Positions 62,754 to 64,000 of a stretch of DNA of 64,000 bases are shown piece after piece. Position 1 is the first letter of the stretch. Each line of letters starts with the position of its first letter. The position numbers and the translations under genes were made by a program. The notes below the pieces were generated by a model. It did no database searches, was not told where the DNA came from, and saw nothing but the letters and a program-made list of their open reading frames with translations. The DNA lies in contig NZ_BDBC01000012.1 in assembly GCF_001612785.1 (NCBI RefSeq), positions 1 to 64,000 on the forward strand. The letters are read 5' to 3'. Source of the stretch: Nocardia beijingensis NBRC 16342. Lineage in GTDB: Bacteria > Actinomycetota > Actinomycetes > Mycobacteriales > Mycobacteriaceae.

Positions 62754-62990
62754 CCGGAAGCGCCCGAGATCGCCGCAGCGCTCGTACCGGTCACGAACCG
62801 GTGGAGACCGCAGGTAAATCGTTATGGCGCACGGAAATCCGCCCTGACGGCGCGATTCGCCGCCATGCGCCGGCCGCGTGGTGAATCAGCGGCGGCAGAG
62901 GGTGCTGCACCGCTTTTCCCGGTATTAGGATCGAGTCCTGCGAACAAGGACACAGCAGCCACTGACACTTCGACTGGATAGAGGTGCCCC

Positions 62991-63191
62991 GTGAGCAGGA
63001 CGATTCGAATTCCCGCGGTGGAACTTGCCGATCATGTCGGCGAATCCGTCGTGGGATACGGCACGCTCACCCAAGCAGGAGTGGTCCAGCCGGGCGGTGA
63101 CCTCGTGGTCGCGGTCTTCGGCGTGGAAACCAACCGGCGCGAAAAATCCTTTACGCCGGGCCAATTGGTCGAATTGGAGGTCACCGACTGA
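62991..63191 (+). CDS. Small conserved hypothetical protein
   Basis: A 66-residue soluble protein, rich in beta-strand-forming residues (IRIPAVELADHVGESVVGYG, DLVVAVFGVETN, GQLVELEVTD). GTG start with GAGGTG just upstream. It has no signal peptide or membrane segment and I recognise no family. The strong codon bias and Shine-Dalgarno site support a real gene. Convergent with the small membrane protein gene. Confidence 0.65.
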   Translation: MSRTIRIPAVELADHVGESVVGYGTLTQAGVVQPGGDLVVAVFGVETNRREKSFTPGQLVELEVTD

Positions 63192-63263
63192 CCGCGGCGG
63201 CCCGCTTCGGCCGACCGGCGGGCGGAGTGCGTGTTCCGCGCTCCGCCGCGCCGGCCGTCCGAT

Positions 63264-63545
63264 TCAACCGATCAAAGCGTTCATGATCGTCCCGGCGCTG
63301 GTGGCGATGACGCCGCCGAGCATGCCGCCGGCGACCATCTTCGCCGACGCCAGTGGACCGCCGTTCCATTTTTCCCAAGCGAATTTCCCACCGGCGTAGG
63401 CGATTCCGGCAACTCCGGAGAGAATCACGAACCACGTGAAATACCGGAACAGTTGGAGGATTTTTTCCGAGTTCGGAGGGGCCTCGGGGACCGGGTCGTC
63501 CACCTGAGCCAGGAGAAGCGCTTCGACTGCCGCATGGATCGTCAT
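63264..63545 (-). CDS. Small two-helix membrane protein, TrbC/VirB2-like
   Basis: A 93-residue protein with a short acidic N-terminal part (QVDDPVPEAPPNSEK) and two hydrophobic helices near 37-54 (FTWFVILSGVAGIAYAGG) and 68-88 (MVAGGMLGGVIATSAGTIM) joined by a short positively charged loop (KFAWEKWNGG). The layout is that of the TrbC/VirB2 pilin-like or related actinobacterial small membrane proteins found in conjugative and type VII-like loci. No such system is visible here, so the assignment rests on layout only. ATG start with GGAGA at -7. Confidence 0.65.
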   Translation of the reverse strand: MTIHAAVEALLLAQVDDPVPEAPPNSEKILQLFRYFTWFVILSGVAGIAYAGGKFAWEKWNGGPLASAKMVAGGMLGGVIATSAGTIMNALIG

Positions 63546-63719
63546 TGATCTGTCTCCGTCGCGTATCCGCAGGGAAAGTTATACGCAATCGCTATGACGT
63601 TCGAAGTATCGCGATCCGCGCGGCTCGCGTCAACCCCCCGCCTGGCCGAGATCACCGCGCTGCCATCGTTCCTGCGCGCGTCGCCGTGTCAGACCGCCAC
63701 GGGCGGGTAGTGCGTGCAT

Positions 63720-64000
63720 GTGAGCTACATCGGTGAGGGTACGGCGGGCGGTGACCTCGACCCGGTGGCCGCGCGGGCGGTGATCGAACAAGCCAAAGGC
63801 GCGGTCATGCTGGTCTACGGTCTCGACGCCGACGAAGCGTTCGCCATCTTGCGCGTGCGCTCTCAGGAGACCAACACCAAATTGCGCGTGCTCGCCGCCA
63901 ATGTGGCCGCCGAGCTCCCGTCGGTCGGCGTGCCCGCCGTGACCAGCGAGCTGCGCAGGCGAGTCGACCGGCTGCTTTCGACGGCACACGAGGAAGACCG
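63720..64000 (+). CDS. ANTAR-domain RNA-binding antiterminator, partial
   Basis: Reading from a GTG at 63720, the frame stays open to the window end and encodes at least 93 residues. An ANTAR domain is clear: VIEQAKGAVMLVYGLDADEA and AFAILRVRSQETNTKLRVLA with its three-helix pattern. These domains bind paired hairpins in nascent RNA. An in-frame stop at 63708 rules out an N-terminal sensor domain, and another GTG at 63714 is possible. The protein may be ANTAR-only or have a C-terminal extension beyond the window. Confidence 0.75.
   Translation, partial: MSYIGEGTAGGDLDPVAARAVIEQAKGAVMLVYGLDADEAFAILRVRSQETNTKLRVLAANVAAELPSVGVPAVTSELRRRVDRLLSTAHEED

Noticed and set aside
62786..62802. ACCGGT-CACGA-ACCGGT repeat after the NmrA-like gene.
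   Set aside because: Each half is itself palindromic and short; a terminator is possible but not convincing in such GC-rich DNA.

Overview
The window reads as chromosome of a high-GC, mycolate-type actinomycete, most likely a Nocardia. This is an inference. It rests on close relatives of mycobacterial NmtR/CtpJ, FadE5 and WS/DGAT, on F420-type luciferase-like oxidoreductases, and on the very strong G/C third-position bias of the real genes. No rRNA, tRNA, IS element or CRISPR array was found.

Left part (1-11.3 kb): housekeeping and regulatory genes. These are an adenosine-specific kinase family protein, an F420 LLM oxidoreductase, a DUF1254/DUF1214 protein, the metal-efflux pair nmtR/ctpJ with a palindromic operator between them, 6-phosphogluconate dehydrogenase, a divergent pair of a MarR regulator and a double TetR regulator with two palindromes between them, and a FadE5-type acyl-CoA dehydrogenase closed by a strong hairpin.

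Centre (11.35-50.3 kb): an orphan biosynthetic region dominated by two giant minus-strand NRPS genes. NRPS1 (8150 aa) has seven C-A-T modules, an EntF-like starter C domain, an epimerase in module 5 and a terminal thioesterase. It is translationally coupled to an FkbM-family methyltransferase. NRPS2 (3037 aa) is A-T-C-A-T-C-A-T-TE. Both lines end in a threonine-type module (code DFWNIGMVHK in NRPS2, DFWSVGMVHK in NRPS1). Both also contain one module with the same unusual pocket (D-x-W-D-x-I-L-V-S). Between them lie a PPOX-fold flavoprotein, a WS/DGAT acyltransferase and an SQR-like flavoprotein. No MbtH, PPTase, transporter or aryl-acid supply genes are present in the window, so the product cannot be deduced. 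An acylated or aroylated heptapeptide (NRPS1) and a tripeptide (NRPS2), possibly lactonised, are the simplest readings.

Right part (50.6-64 kb): mixed accessory and housekeeping genes. They are a bicupin, an AgpS-like flavin oxidase in an operon with a TetR regulator, a nitroreductase/MarR divergent pair with overlapping inverted repeats, an F420 oxidoreductase, an MHYT-domain membrane sensor, a CapA-like protein, an alpha/beta hydrolase, small membrane and secreted proteins including a 28-residue mature two-cysteine peptide, an NAD(P)-binding NmrA-like protein, a TrbC/VirB2-like small membrane protein, and the start of an ANTAR-domain gene cut by the window edge.
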